64,000 nt of DNA from Variovorax boronicumulans (GTDB lineage: Bacteria; Pseudomonadota; Gammaproteobacteria; Burkholderiales; Burkholderiaceae_C), in NCBI RefSeq assembly GCF_019352895.1, contig NZ_JAAAFX010000009.1, positions 62,001 through 126,000 on the forward strand, read 5' to 3'. Position numbers and translations under genes: made by a program. A model generated the notes under the pieces. That model worked only from the letters and a program-made list of their open reading frames with translations, was not told where the DNA came from and made no database searches. How positions within the stretch are numbered: the first letter of the stretch is position 1; every line of letters begins with the position of its first letter. Of the stretch, positions 49,097 to 59,103 are shown one piece after another.

Positions 49097-50467
49097 TCAG
49101 TCGTGGTGCGCGGGCAGCTCGACCGTGGCACGCAGCCCCGGCGCGGCGTCGGCCAGTTCGAGCCGGCCACCGTGCAGCGCGATCACGGCCTGCACGCTGG
49201 CCAGGCCCAGGCCGTGGCCGGGCAGGCGGCGGTCCAGCCGGTGGAAGCGCTGGCCGATGCGCGGCAGCTCGGCCGCCGGGATGCCGGGGCCGTCGTCCTG
49301 CACCGTGAGCAGCGCCAGGCCGTGCGCGGTGCGGGTGCCGATGCGCACGATGGCGCCGGCGCCCGCGTACTTGAGCGCGTTGTCGACCAGGTTCGCGACT
49401 GCGCCGGCCAGCAGGTCGCGGTCGCCCAGCACCGTGGCCGGATCGGCCGGCTCGCGCTGCAGGCTGGCGCCCTGCGCCTCGGCCACCGCGTCGTAGAGTT
49501 CCATCACGTCGTCGGCGATGCGCTGCAGGTCGACCGGGCCGAAGTGCTGGCGCCGCGCGCCGGCCTCGGCCTCGGCGATCTGCAGCAGCTTCTCGAACAC
49601 CAGCGTGAGCTCTTCGACTTCCTGCATCGCGGCGGCGATGGCCTGCGTTCGCTCCTGCGGCGAGGCCTCGTCGCGCTGGGCCGCATGCAGCCGCGCGAGG
49701 ATGCGCATCAGCGGCGTGCGCAGGTTGTGCGCGATGGTGTTCGAGACGTGGCGCACGCCGTCCATCAGCGACTGGATGCGGTCGAGCATGGCGTTGATGT
49801 CGCGGCTGAGCAGCGCGAACTCGTCGTCCTCGGGGCCGATCTCCACGCGCTCCTCCAGTTCGCCCGCGGCGATGCGCGCGGCCGTGCGGCGCACGTTGCC
49901 CACGCTGCGTTCGAGCTCCTGGCGGAACACGAAGGTGCCGCCGATCAGCAGCAGCACCGCCACGATGCCGGCCGCCGCGCTGGCGCTGGCGATCAGCGAT
50001 TCGATGGCTTCCTGGTCGCGCAGGTCGTGGCCCACCACCAGCATGCCGCCGTCGGGCAGTGCGCGGGCCAGCAGGTAGCCGGTCACCAGCCGGTCCGCGC
50101 GCCGCACGCGCCGCTGCGAGGGGCCGCCGGCGAAGGGCGCGCCCTCGGGGGCGGCATCGAGGTTGCCGGCCAGCACGCGGCCCTCGGGGTCGGCCAGCAG
50201 GTAGATCTCGTTGTCCGAATCGCGGCCGTCGCCCAGCGAGCGCGAGACCTCCGCGGCCACGGCCGCGTAGCCCCCGTCGGCGAAGCGGGCTTCGAGCTGC
50301 TGCGTGGCGCCCGTGACCTGGCGCGCCATGCGCTGGTGCAGCACGCCCACGGTCTGCAGGTAGACGATGGCCAGCGCGGCCAGCATGGTGATGGCCACCA
50401 GCAGGCCGTAGTAGAAGGCCAGCCGGAAGCCGACCGAGCGCCACAGCCGCTGCAGGCCCGCGATCAT
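49097..50467 (-). CDS. Two-component sensor histidine kinase
   Basis: A 456-residue membrane kinase. TM1 is near residues 13-40, a periplasmic sensor domain of about 130 residues follows, then TM2, a HAMP domain (RRTAARIAAGELEERVEIG), the H-box NTIAHNLRTPLMRIL, and the ATPase motifs NLVDNALKY, DDGPGIP and GHGLGL. The start at 50467 overlaps the response regulator stop (50464-50467). The cognate regulator is the upstream OmpR-type protein; the signal is unknown. Confidence 0.93.
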   Translation of the reverse strand: MIAGLQRLWRSVGFRLAFYYGLLVAITMLAALAIVYLQTVGVLHQRMARQVTGATQQLEARFADGGYAAVAAEVSRSLGDGRDSDNEIYLLADPEGRVLAGNLDAAPEGAPFAGGPSQRRVRRADRLVTGYLLARALPDGGMLVVGHDLRDQEAIESLIASASAAAGIVAVLLLIGGTFVFRQELERSVGNVRRTAARIAAGELEERVEIGPEDDEFALLSRDINAMLDRIQSLMDGVRHVSNTIAHNLRTPLMRILARLHAAQRDEASPQERTQAIAAAMQEVEELTLVFEKLLQIAEAEAGARRQHFGPVDLQRIADDVMELYDAVAEAQGASLQREPADPATVLGDRDLLAGAVANLVDNALKYAGAGAIVRIGTRTAHGLALLTVQDDGPGIPAAELPRIGQRFHRLDRRLPGHGLGLASVQAVIALHGGRLELADAAPGLRATVELPAHHD

Positions 50468-51198
50468 TCGCCGGAAGCGACCGAAGGGGCCGAGGCCACC
50501 GGTTCGACGCCCATGCGGTAGCCGATGCCGCGCACGGTGTGGATCAGCGGGACCGCGCCCGGCGTGTCGAGCTTGCCGCGCAGCCGGCTGACCTGCACGT
50601 CGATGACGTTGGTCTGCGGATCGAACTGGTAGTCCCACACCGCCTCGAGCAGCATGGTGCGCGTGAGCACCTGGCCCGGATGCATCATCAGGAAGGCCAG
50701 CAGCCGGAACTCGCGCGGCTGCAGCGCGACCGGGCGGCCGGCGCGTTCGACATGGCGCGTGGCGAAGTCCAGCTTCACGTCGGCCAGCTGCAGCGTGCGG
50801 ATCTCGGGCGCGGTGCGCGAGCGCCGCACCAGCGCCTCGGCGCGGGCCGCGAGTTCGGAAAAGGCGAAGGGCTTGGCCAGGTAGTCGTCGCTGCCGGCCT
50901 TGAGGCCGCGCACGCGTTCGTCGAGCGCGCTCAGCGCGCTCAACACCAGCACCGGCGTCTTCTTGCCCAGCCCGCGCAAGGTGGCCAGGATCGACAGGCC
51001 GTCGACCTCGTTGGGCAGCATGCGGTCGAGGATCACCAGGTCCCAGCTCTCGCCGGTGACGCGGGCCAGCGCCTCGCCGCCGTCGCGCGCGATCACCGCC
51101 ACATGGCCCAGCGCGCGGAAGCCGTCGGCGATGTAGCGGGCGTTGTCGGCGTCGTCCTCGACGATGAGGCAGCGCCACATGGGCGTGGCGGTGCTCAT
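50464..51198 (-). CDS. OmpR/PhoB-type response regulator
   Basis: A 244-residue regulator. The receiver has LIVEDDADN, the phospho-acceptor Asp in LVILDRMLPNEVDG and Lys in LAKPFAF. The winged-helix output domain contains LQPREFRLLAFLMMHPGQVL and VSRLRGKLD with VRGIGYRMG. It overlaps the kinase gene by ATGA and lies 28 nt downstream of recJ. Confidence 0.94.
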   Translation of the reverse strand: MSTATPMWRCLIVEDDADNARYIADGFRALGHVAVIARDGGEALARVTGESWDLVILDRMLPNEVDGLSILATLRGLGKKTPVLVLSALSALDERVRGLKAGSDDYLAKPFAFSELAARAEALVRRSRTAPEIRTLQLADVKLDFATRHVERAGRPVALQPREFRLLAFLMMHPGQVLTRTMLLEAVWDYQFDPQTNVIDVQVSRLRGKLDTPGAVPLIHTVRGIGYRMGVEPVASAPSVASGE

Positions 51199-51226
51199 CG
51201 AACGCGCTCCACGCGAACCGCCTCGC

Positions 51227-52951
51227 TCATGCCGTCTCGGCCCCTTCGATCAGGAAGCGCACGCGGCGCACGCCCTGCCATTCGTCGGCATCGAGGCGGA
51301 AGGCCAGCAGCACCCTGGGCGGCAGCGGCTCGGTGTGGCCGAACCAGATGCCGTCGACCGGCTTGCCCTGGTGCTTGAGCCGCACCGCCAGGTGCTTCTC
51401 GGCGACCAGGCGCTGCGAGATCACCTCGACCTCCTCGCTGAAGGTCGGCGGCGCGAAGCCCTGGCCCCAGACCTCGCGGTGCAGCGTGTCGACCAGGTCG
51501 ACGCGCATGTACTCGGCCGCGATCGGGCCGTCGGTGTCGAGCCGGCGCGTGAGCGAGGCCGCATCGAGCCATTCGAGCGCGACCTGGGCCAGCGCGCGCT
51601 CGAAGACCGCGAACTGCGTGCGATCGACCGTGCAGCCCGCAGCCATCGCGTGGCCGCCGAAGCGCAGCAGCACGCCGGGGTGGCGCTTGGCCACCAGGTC
51701 GAGCGCGTCGCGCAGATGAAAGCCCGGGATCGAGCGGCCCGAGCCCTTGATCTCGTGTTCCTTGCCCGGCGCGCCGCTGGCCGCGAACACGAAGGTCGGG
51801 CGGTGGAAGCGGTCCTTGATGCGCGAGGCCACGATGCCGACCACGCCTTCGTGGAAGTCGGCGTCGAACACGCTGATCGCGGCCGGCATGGCCTCCTGGC
51901 CCTCGCCGTCGGTGTCGAACAGCGACTCGGCCAGCAGCAGCGCCTGGTCGCGCATGCCGCCCTCGATGTCGCGCCGCTCGCGGTTGATGCCGTCGAGCAT
52001 GCGCGCCAGTTCGTCGGCGCGGCCCGCGTCGTCGGTCAGCAGGCACTCGATGCCCAGCGTCATGTCGGCCAGCCGGCCCGCGGCGTTGATGCGCGGGCCG
52101 AGCGCGAAGCCGAAGTCGAAGGTGGTCGCGACCGGCGCCTTGCGGCCGGCCGCGGTGAACAGCGCGGCGATGCCCGCGGGCAGCGCGCCGGCGCGGATGC
52201 GGCGCAGGCCCTGCGCCACCAGCCGCCGGTTGTTGGCGTCGAGCTTCACCACGTCGGCCACGGTGCCCAGCGCGACCAAAGGCAGCAAGACATCGAGCTT
52301 GGGCTGGCTGGCCGCATCGAAGACGCCACGGTTCCTCAGCTCGGAGCGCAGCGCCATCAGCACATAGAACATCACGCCGACACCGGCGATGCTCTTGCTC
52401 TCGAAATCGCAGCCGGGCTGGTTCGGGTTGACCATCACGTCGGCCTCGGGCAGCACCGGGCCGGGCAGGTGGTGGTCGGTCACCAGCACGGCCAGGCCGC
52501 GCGCCTTGGCGGTGGCCACGCCCTCGACGCTGGCGATGCCGTTGTCGACGGTGATCAGCATGTCGGCGCCGCTGGCGGCCACGCGCTCGGCGATCGGCGG
52601 CGTCAGGCCGTAGCCGTCGACCACGCGGTCCGGCACCAGGTAGCTCACATGCTTCGCGCCGAGCAGCCGCAGGCCGCGCACGGCCACGGCGCAGGCGGTC
52701 GCGCCGTCGCAGTCGTAATCGGCCACGATGCACAGGCGCTTGTCGTCGCGGATCGCGTCGGCCAGCAGCACGGCCGCCTCCTGCGTGCCCTTGAGCGTGG
52801 TCGGCGGCAGCAGCCGCGCCAGGCCGTCGTCGAGTTCTTCCTTGCCGAGCACGCCGCGGGCTGCATAGAGGCGAGCCAGCAGCGGATGCACGCCGGCCTG
52901 CTCCAGCGCCCAGACGCTGCGTGGCGGGATGTCGCGCGCGATGATCTTCAT
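51227..52951 (-). CDS. recJ: Single-stranded-DNA-specific exonuclease RecJ
   Basis: A 574-residue 5'-3' single-strand exonuclease of DNA repair and recombination. The DHH-superfamily motifs are intact: ADYDCDGATA, TVDNG, the signature TDHHLPG, GTVADVV and the DHHA1 motif FGGHAMAAG. The C-terminal OB-fold ends in RRVRFLIEG. Length is normal. I start at the ATG at 52951, where it overlaps the upstream hypothetical gene by one base, an arrangement that implies coupled translation. Confidence 0.97.
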   Translation of the reverse strand: MKIIARDIPPRSVWALEQAGVHPLLARLYAARGVLGKEELDDGLARLLPPTTLKGTQEAAVLLADAIRDDKRLCIVADYDCDGATACAVAVRGLRLLGAKHVSYLVPDRVVDGYGLTPPIAERVAASGADMLITVDNGIASVEGVATAKARGLAVLVTDHHLPGPVLPEADVMVNPNQPGCDFESKSIAGVGVMFYVLMALRSELRNRGVFDAASQPKLDVLLPLVALGTVADVVKLDANNRRLVAQGLRRIRAGALPAGIAALFTAAGRKAPVATTFDFGFALGPRINAAGRLADMTLGIECLLTDDAGRADELARMLDGINRERRDIEGGMRDQALLLAESLFDTDGEGQEAMPAAISVFDADFHEGVVGIVASRIKDRFHRPTFVFAASGAPGKEHEIKGSGRSIPGFHLRDALDLVAKRHPGVLLRFGGHAMAAGCTVDRTQFAVFERALAQVALEWLDAASLTRRLDTDGPIAAEYMRVDLVDTLHREVWGQGFAPPTFSEEVEVISQRLVAEKHLAVRLKHQGKPVDGIWFGHTEPLPPRVLLAFRLDADEWQGVRRVRFLIEGAETA

Positions 52952-53916
52952 CAGAGCGCGGCGAGCACGGTGGTGGCCTGCGTGCGGTTGAGCAGGTTCT
53001 TGACCCAGCCCAGCGGGCCGCGGGGCTGCACGCCGAAATGCCGCGCGCTGCGGTCGCCGCACAGCGTGAGCTGCACCGCCGCGCCCTGGCGGTAGGCCGC
53101 GAGCAACTGGGCGACGGGGCCGGCGTCGAGCGCCTGCCAGGCGGCGGTCCAGGCCAGCGCATCGTCGCGCAGCGCCGGGGTGCGCAGCGTGGTGTCGACG
53201 GTCGGCGTCTCGCCGGCCGGCTTGGGCGCGCCCAGCACGCCGGTGCCGCTGAGCCAGAAGGAATTGATCGGCGGCACGCCGCGCGCGATGCGCTCGTCGT
53301 TCACGCGCTGGGTGTAGAGCAGCATCTGCATCTCGTTCTGCAGCTTGCGCAGCGGCTTGAGCGCGTCGGTCAGCGGCGCCCATTCGGAGATCGGCCGGCC
53401 GGCCGCGCGGTCCACCGAGGCGCTGGGCAGGCTGCGGAACATCTCGCCGCGCGCCAGCCAGCGACCGGGCGCGCCCGAGCGGCGCAGCACGATGCCGTCT
53501 TCCTGGAAGAAGGGGCGGGCGGCTTCGAGCAGCGCCTGCGATTCGGCCTCGTCGATCGCCATGTCGGCCGGGTCGTCGAGCACCACCTCGTCGATCGCGA
53601 CCTCCCAGTGGCACAGCGTGAGCACGCCCCAGGGCTCGTTCGAGCCGGCGCGCGACAGGCCGGTCTGCTGCGCCTCGCGCGCGGCCCAGGGGAGCAGGCC
53701 ATCGGTGCCCTCGAGCCCGAAAGCGCGCGCCAGCGCCCGCTCGTGCGGGGGCGAGAGCGTGGTGTCGGGCTGGGTGTCGTCGTGCAGCACCGCCAGCCGG
53801 GTCAGCAGCGCGTCGAGGTTCGGCAGCTGCAGTCGGGAGAGAACCGCCTGACAGGCCGGGGTGCGGCGGCCGGCGAAGGGGATCAGCAGATGCATCGGGG
53901 AAGAGGGGAGGGCCAT
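52951..53916 (-). CDS. Conserved hypothetical protein encoded with recJ
   Basis: A 321-residue soluble protein from the ATG at 53916; a second ATG at 53895 (MHLLIPFAG) is possible. It is rich in Leu and Ala with segments such as LCHWEVAIDEVVLDDP, INSFWLSGTGV and LTLCGDRSARHFG. No signal or membrane helix is evident. From memory, a similar gene precedes recJ in other Burkholderiales, but I cannot name its function. It is divergent from the lolC/E gene. Confidence 0.75.
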   Translation of the reverse strand: MALPSSPMHLLIPFAGRRTPACQAVLSRLQLPNLDALLTRLAVLHDDTQPDTTLSPPHERALARAFGLEGTDGLLPWAAREAQQTGLSRAGSNEPWGVLTLCHWEVAIDEVVLDDPADMAIDEAESQALLEAARPFFQEDGIVLRRSGAPGRWLARGEMFRSLPSASVDRAAGRPISEWAPLTDALKPLRKLQNEMQMLLYTQRVNDERIARGVPPINSFWLSGTGVLGAPKPAGETPTVDTTLRTPALRDDALAWTAAWQALDAGPVAQLLAAYRQGAAVQLTLCGDRSARHFGVQPRGPLGWVKNLLNRTQATTVLAAL

Positions 53917-54064
53917 GGGGGCATATTGTCGCGGTGCAGCCGCCATGCCCGGACGGGATGCCACAATTCCGCCATGTCGCACCCCCTTGTCCCGCACGCC
54001 GTGCCTTCGCCGTCCCTCGGGGCGACGCCTTCGCGCCTCACGGCAGCCCGGCCCCACGCCTGAT

Positions 54065-55313
54065 ATGCCCCTTCCCTACGAACTGCAACTCGGCTGGCGC
54101 TACACGCGGGCCGGCCGCGCGACGCGGCGCAACGGCTTCATCTCCTTCATCTCCGGTGTCTCGATGCTCGGCATCGGCCTGGGCGTGGCGGCGCTGATCA
54201 TCGTGCTGTCGGTGATGAACGGCTTCCAGAAGGAGGTGCGCGACCGCATGCTCGGCGTGGTCTCGCACATCGAGATCTTCTCGCGCGACGGTCAGGCGCT
54301 GCAGGACATCGGCCCGATCATGGAAGCGGCCCGCAAGAACCCGCAGGTGATCGGCGTGGCGCCCTTCATCGCGACCCAGGCGCTGATCGCGCGCGGCGAG
54401 GACATGAAGGGCGCGCTGGTGCGCGGCATCGAACCCAAGCTCGAGCCCGAGGTGACCGACATCGCGACCACCGCCCAGAAGGGCGCGCTCGACAAGCTGG
54501 TGCCGGGCGAGTTCGGCATCGTGCTGGGCGGCGAGCTGGCGCGCTCGCTGTTCGTGCGCACCGGCGACCAGGTCACGCTGGTGGCGCCGGGCGGCCAGGT
54601 CACGCCGGCCGGCGTGGTGCCTCGGCTCAAGCAGTTCACCGTGGTCGGCACCTTCGACTCCGGCCACTACGAATACGACTCGGCGTTGGCGATGATCCAC
54701 GAGCAGGACGCGGCCCGCGTGTTCCGGCTCGAAGGCCCGAGCGGCGTGCGCCTGAAACTCAAGGACCTGAACCAGGCCCGCGAGGTGGCCGACCAGCTGG
54801 CCGCGACGCTGCCGGGCAGCTTCCTGATCCGCGACTGGACGCGCCAGAACAAGACCTGGTTCGCCGCGGTGCAGGTCGAGAAACGCATGATGTTCATCAT
54901 CCTCACGCTGATCGTGGCCGTGGCCGCGTTCAACCTGGTGTCGACCCTGGTCATGACCGTGACCGACAAGCGTGCCGACATCGCGATCCTGCGCACGCTG
55001 GGCGCGAGCCCCAAGAGCATCATGGGCATCTTCGTGGTGCAGGGCGCGATGGTGGGCGTGATGGGCACCCTCGGCGGGCTGCTGCTGGGCCTGGGCATCG
55101 CCTACAACATCGACGTGATCGTGCCGGCCCTGGAGCAGCTGTTCCACGCCAGCTTCCTGCCCAAGGACATCTACCTGATCAGCCGCATGCCCAGCGACCC
55201 GCAGCAGTCGGACATCCTGCCGATCACGCTGATCTCCCTCGCGCTCGCCTTCGTCGCGACGCTGTACCCGAGCTGGCGCGCCAGCCGCGTCAATCCCGCC
55301 GAAGCCTTGCGCT

Positions 55314-55321
<8 letters not shown>
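54065..55321 (+). CDS. lolC: Lipoprotein-releasing ABC permease LolC/LolE
   Basis: A 418-residue MacB/FtsX-fold permease of the Lol system, which extracts lipoproteins from the inner membrane for LolA. TM1 lies in FISGVSMLGIGLGVAALIIV, a large periplasmic domain covers residues 50-265, and TM2-4 follow. LRTLGASPKSIMGIFVVQG is the coupling region typical of this fold. Only one permease gene is seen with lolD, so it likely forms a homodimer (LolF type). It overlaps lolD by 8 nt. Confidence 0.94.
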
Positions 55322-56048
<727 letters not shown>

Positions 56049-56067
56049 GCCGGCGGCCCGGCCCCGG

Positions 56068-56457
56068 TCAGGCCTTGGGCTTGTAGGCCACCGCGTCGAT
56101 CTCGACCTTGGCATCGACCATGAGGCGCGCCTCGGTGGTCGAGCGCGCCGGGCGGTCGGCACCGAAGTAGCCCATGTAGATGCGGTTGAACGCACCGAAG
56201 TCGCGCGCGTCGTGCAGCCAGCAGGTGGTCTTGCAGACGTCGTCGAGCGTCGCACCGGCCAGCGCCAGCACGGTCTTGAGGTTCTCCATCACCTGGCGGG
56301 TCTGCGCCTCGATGCCGCCGGCCACGATCTCGCCCTCGGCATTGACCGGCACCTGGCCCGACACATAGATGAAGTCGCCGGCGCGCACGGCCGGGGAAAA
56401 GGGGCGGACCTGGCGGTCGGAGGCGTTGGGCGAACCGCCCAGAAATTCGAGAGGCAT
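56068..56457 (-). CDS. ridA: RidA family enamine/imine deaminase
   Basis: A 129-residue RidA/YjgF-type protein that hydrolyses reactive enamine/imine intermediates released by PLP dehydratases. FIYVSGQVPVNAEGEIV, the conserved segment ALAGATLDDVCKTTCW and the catalytic Arg in DRPARSTTEARLMV are present. It is divergent from the ABC operon whose last-but-one gene is itself a PLP dehydratase-like enzyme, which gives a direct functional link. Confidence 0.94.
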   Translation of the reverse strand: MPLEFLGGSPNASDRQVRPFSPAVRAGDFIYVSGQVPVNAEGEIVAGGIEAQTRQVMENLKTVLALAGATLDDVCKTTCWLHDARDFGAFNRIYMGYFGADRPARSTTEARLMVDAKVEIDAVAYKPKA

Positions 56458-56480
56458 GAGGGCTCCTGTGGGTGGGTGAT

Positions 56481-56495
56481 TGAAATTCTATTTCA
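56481..56495. promoter_or_regulatory. Candidate RpiR operator 1
   Basis: TGAAA-TTCTA-TTTCA, extended to the 8-bp perfect repeat ATTGAAAT-TCT-ATTTCAAT (56479-56497). It sits 24 nt upstream of the ridA start. The same TGAAA-N5-TTTCA pattern recurs at 56565-56579. Confidence 0.5.
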
Positions 56496-56531
56496 ATAAA
56501 TCACACGGCACATGGGGTAAATACGCGTGAT

Positions 56532-56548
56532 TTGGCACGAACGATGCT
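56532..56548 (+). promoter_or_regulatory. Candidate sigma-54 promoter of the ABC operon
   Basis: TTGGCACG-AACG-ATGCT matches the sigma-54 -24/-12 consensus with a single mismatch (A for T at the start of the -12 box) and has exact GG-N10-GC spacing. The predicted start is near 56559, about 50 nt before the binding-protein ATG at 56608. Confidence 0.6.
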
Positions 56549-56564
56549 TCAGAGTGGGCATATC

Positions 56565-56579
56565 TGAAAGTGTTTTTCA
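56565..56579. promoter_or_regulatory. Candidate RpiR operator 2
   Basis: TGAAA-GTGTT-TTTCA, identical in arms and spacing to the repeat at 56481-56495 and 84 bp (about eight helical turns) away. It lies just downstream of the predicted sigma-54 start and 28 nt before the gene, a position suited to repression. Confidence 0.5.
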
Positions 56580-56607
56580 AAACCACGCCCCACGAAGGAG
56601 CTTCTTC

Positions 56608-58149
56608 ATGCCCGCAGTCACTTCCAGGCGCGCCCTGTTCGGCGCCTCCCTGCTTGCCGCGCTCTGCATTGCCGTGCCGGCCCAGGCCCAGGCCCCGCGC
56701 AACCACGCCACGCTGGCGATGGTGGCCGAGCCGCAGACGCTCGACCCGATGGCGTCGACCGCCGACCTGGTCGGAACGATCATGCAGCACGTCTACGAGA
56801 CGCTCTACACCTTCGACGCCAAGTGGAACGTGGTGCCGATGCTGGCCGAATCGATGCCCAAGGTGTCGGCCGACGGCAAGACCTATGCGATCGCCTTGCG
56901 CCGCGGCGTGATGCTGCACAGCGGGCGCGAACTCACGGCCGACGACGTGGTGGCCAGCCTGCAGCGCTGGATGGCGCAGTCGCCGCGCGGCAAGGCGCTG
57001 GGCAACGTGGTCGACAGCCTGGTGGCCAAGGGCCCGCAGGCGATCGAGATCGTGCTGAAGGAGCCCTATGCGCCGCTGCTGTCGCAGCTCGCGCTGCCCA
57101 GCGGCATGGCGGCCATCATGGCGAAGGAGTCGATCGCCTCGCCGCTCAAGGATTTCGTCGGCACCGGCCCCTACAGGTTCAAGGAGCGCAAGCCCGACCA
57201 GTACGTGCTGCTCACGCGCTTCGAGCAGTACAGCGCGCGCAAGGAGCCGGCGAACGGCTACGGCGGCAAGCGCGAGGCCCTGATCGAGGAACTGCGCTTC
57301 GTGCCCGTGCCCAACGCCAGCACCCGCGTCGAGGGTTCGCTGGCCGGCCAGTACGACTTCGCCGACCTGCTGCCCACCGAGGCCCTGCCGCGGCTGGAGA
57401 AGGCCGTGGGCAAGACGGTGCCGGTCATGACGCCGGCCTTCGGCTTCCCCTACCTGGTGTTCAACACCAAGGAAGGCGTGGCCGCCAGCCAGGCCGTGCG
57501 CCAGGCGATCCAGGTCGCGCTGGGCGAGGGCGAGATGCTGGCCGCGGGCTTCGGCGACACGCGCTTCTTCGTGGCCGAAGGCAACCACTTTCCCAAGGGC
57601 TCGCCCTTCTATTCGACCGCCGGCACCGAGCAGTACAACCAGCGCAACGCGCCCAAGGCCAAGGAGGCCGCCGCCAAGGCCGGCTACAAGGGCGAGCCGA
57701 TCCGCGTGCTGACCAGCCGCCAGTACGACTTCCACTACAACATGGCGCTGCTGATGGCCGAGCAGCTCAAGCGCGCCGGCTTCAAGGTCGAGCTCAACGT
57801 GGTCGACTGGGCCACGCTGGTGCAGCGCCGCAACGACGCCAAGCTGTGGGACATCTACGTCACGCATTCGGGCCAGTTCCCCGAGCCGATGCTTTCGCCG
57901 CCGCAACTCGGCGACGGCGCGCCGGGCTGGTGGGACACGCCGGCCAAGAAGGCCGCGCTGCAGGCCTTCAACACCGCCAGCGACCCCGCCAAGCGCGGCG
58001 CGCTGTGGGGCAAGGTGCAGGAGGTCGTCTACACCGAGGTGCCCTACGTGAACGTGGGCAAGTTCAACGGGCTGTCGGCGAAGAGCCCGGCGCTCGACAA
58101 CTACCAGCCGGCCACCTGGCCCTATTTCTGGAACGCGAAGATCAAGTAG
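56608..58149 (+). CDS. ABC transporter substrate-binding protein, peptide/opine family (SBP_5)
   Basis: A 513-residue periplasmic binding protein. Its signal peptide is twin-Arg-like at the start (TSRRALFGASLLAAL) and ends AQAQA near residue 31. The mature protein opens with LAMVAEPQTLDPMAS as in DppA/OppA relatives, and AESMPKVSADGKTYAIALR is the family signature. GAAGGAG lies 7-8 nt upstream of the ATG. First gene of a five-gene transporter operon that continues into a D-amino-acid enzyme. Confidence 0.94.
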   Translation: MPAVTSRRALFGASLLAALCIAVPAQAQAPRNHATLAMVAEPQTLDPMASTADLVGTIMQHVYETLYTFDAKWNVVPMLAESMPKVSADGKTYAIALRRGVMLHSGRELTADDVVASLQRWMAQSPRGKALGNVVDSLVAKGPQAIEIVLKEPYAPLLSQLALPSGMAAIMAKESIASPLKDFVGTGPYRFKERKPDQYVLLTRFEQYSARKEPANGYGGKREALIEELRFVPVPNASTRVEGSLAGQYDFADLLPTEALPRLEKAVGKTVPVMTPAFGFPYLVFNTKEGVAASQAVRQAIQVALGEGEMLAAGFGDTRFFVAEGNHFPKGSPFYSTAGTEQYNQRNAPKAKEAAAKAGYKGEPIRVLTSRQYDFHYNMALLMAEQLKRAGFKVELNVVDWATLVQRRNDAKLWDIYVTHSGQFPEPMLSPPQLGDGAPGWWDTPAKKAALQAFNTASDPAKRGALWGKVQEVVYTEVPYVNVGKFNGLSAKSPALDNYQPATWPYFWNAKIK

Positions 58150-58161
58150 GCAGTGCCAGCC

Positions 58162-59103
58162 ATGTTGCGTTTTCTGGCGACCCGCTTCGCGGGCATGCTG
58201 GTGGTGCTGGCCATCGTCGCGGTGCTGGTCTTCGTGCTCACGCGCGCGGCGTCCGGCGACCCGGTGTCGGTGCTGCTGGGCGACCAGGCGACCGCGGCCG
58301 ACATCGCCCGCGTGCAGAAGGAGTACGGCCTCGACAAGCCGCTGCCGGTGCAGTTCGGCTACTGGCTGCGCGAGGTGCTGCAGGGCAACCTGGGCCAGTC
58401 GATCTTCCTGCAGCGGCCGGTGGCGCAGGCGCTGCTGGAGCGGGCCGAGCCGACCACGCTGCTGTCGCTGATGGCCGTGGCCATCGCGGCGCTGATCGGG
58501 CTGCCCTGCGGCATCGTCTCGGCGGTGCTGCGCGGCAGCTGGATCGACCAGCTCTTCACCGGCGTCGCGATGCTGGGCGCCAGCATCCCGAGCTTCTGGT
58601 TCGGCATCGTGCTGATCCAGCTCTTCGCGGTCTCGCTGGGCTGGTTCCCGGTCTCGGGCTACGGCGCGCCGGACGCGGCCTTCGGCGAGCGCCTGCATGC
58701 GCTGATGCTGCCGGCCACCGTGCTGGGCGTCCTGAACTCCGCGCTGATCATCCGCTTCACGCGGGCCTCGATGCTCGACGTGCTGGGTGAAGACTACGTG
58801 CGCACCGCGCGCTCCAAGGGCCTGTCGGAGACCGTGGTGGTGCTCAAGCATGCGCTGCGCAACGCGCTGGTGCCGATCGTCACGGTGCTGGGCCTCACGG
58901 CGGCGCTGATGATCGGCGGCGCGGTGGTGACCGAGACGGTGTTCGGCCTGCCGGGCGTGGGCAGCCTGGTGGTGAACGCGGTGCTGCGGCGCGACTACCC
59001 GGTGATCCAGGGCGCGCTGCTGGTGATCGCGGCGATCTACGTGCTCATCAATTTTTCGATCGACCTGCTGTATGCGGTGGTCGATCCGAGGGTGAAGGTA
59101 TGA
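58162..59103 (+). CDS. ABC transporter permease, DppB type
   Basis: A 313-residue inner-membrane permease with six helices. The coupling (EAA) loop is DYVRTARSKGLSETVVVLKH with the following ALRNALVPIVT. The N terminus FLATRFAGMLVVLAIVAVLV is typical of DppB/GsiC. A GTG at 58153 is an alternative start. It overlaps the next permease gene by ATGA. Confidence 0.94.
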   Translation: MLRFLATRFAGMLVVLAIVAVLVFVLTRAASGDPVSVLLGDQATAADIARVQKEYGLDKPLPVQFGYWLREVLQGNLGQSIFLQRPVAQALLERAEPTTLLSLMAVAIAALIGLPCGIVSAVLRGSWIDQLFTGVAMLGASIPSFWFGIVLIQLFAVSLGWFPVSGYGAPDAAFGERLHALMLPATVLGVLNSALIIRFTRASMLDVLGEDYVRTARSKGLSETVVVLKHALRNALVPIVTVLGLTAALMIGGAVVTETVFGLPGVGSLVVNAVLRRDYPVIQGALLVIAAIYVLINFSIDLLYAVVDPRVKV

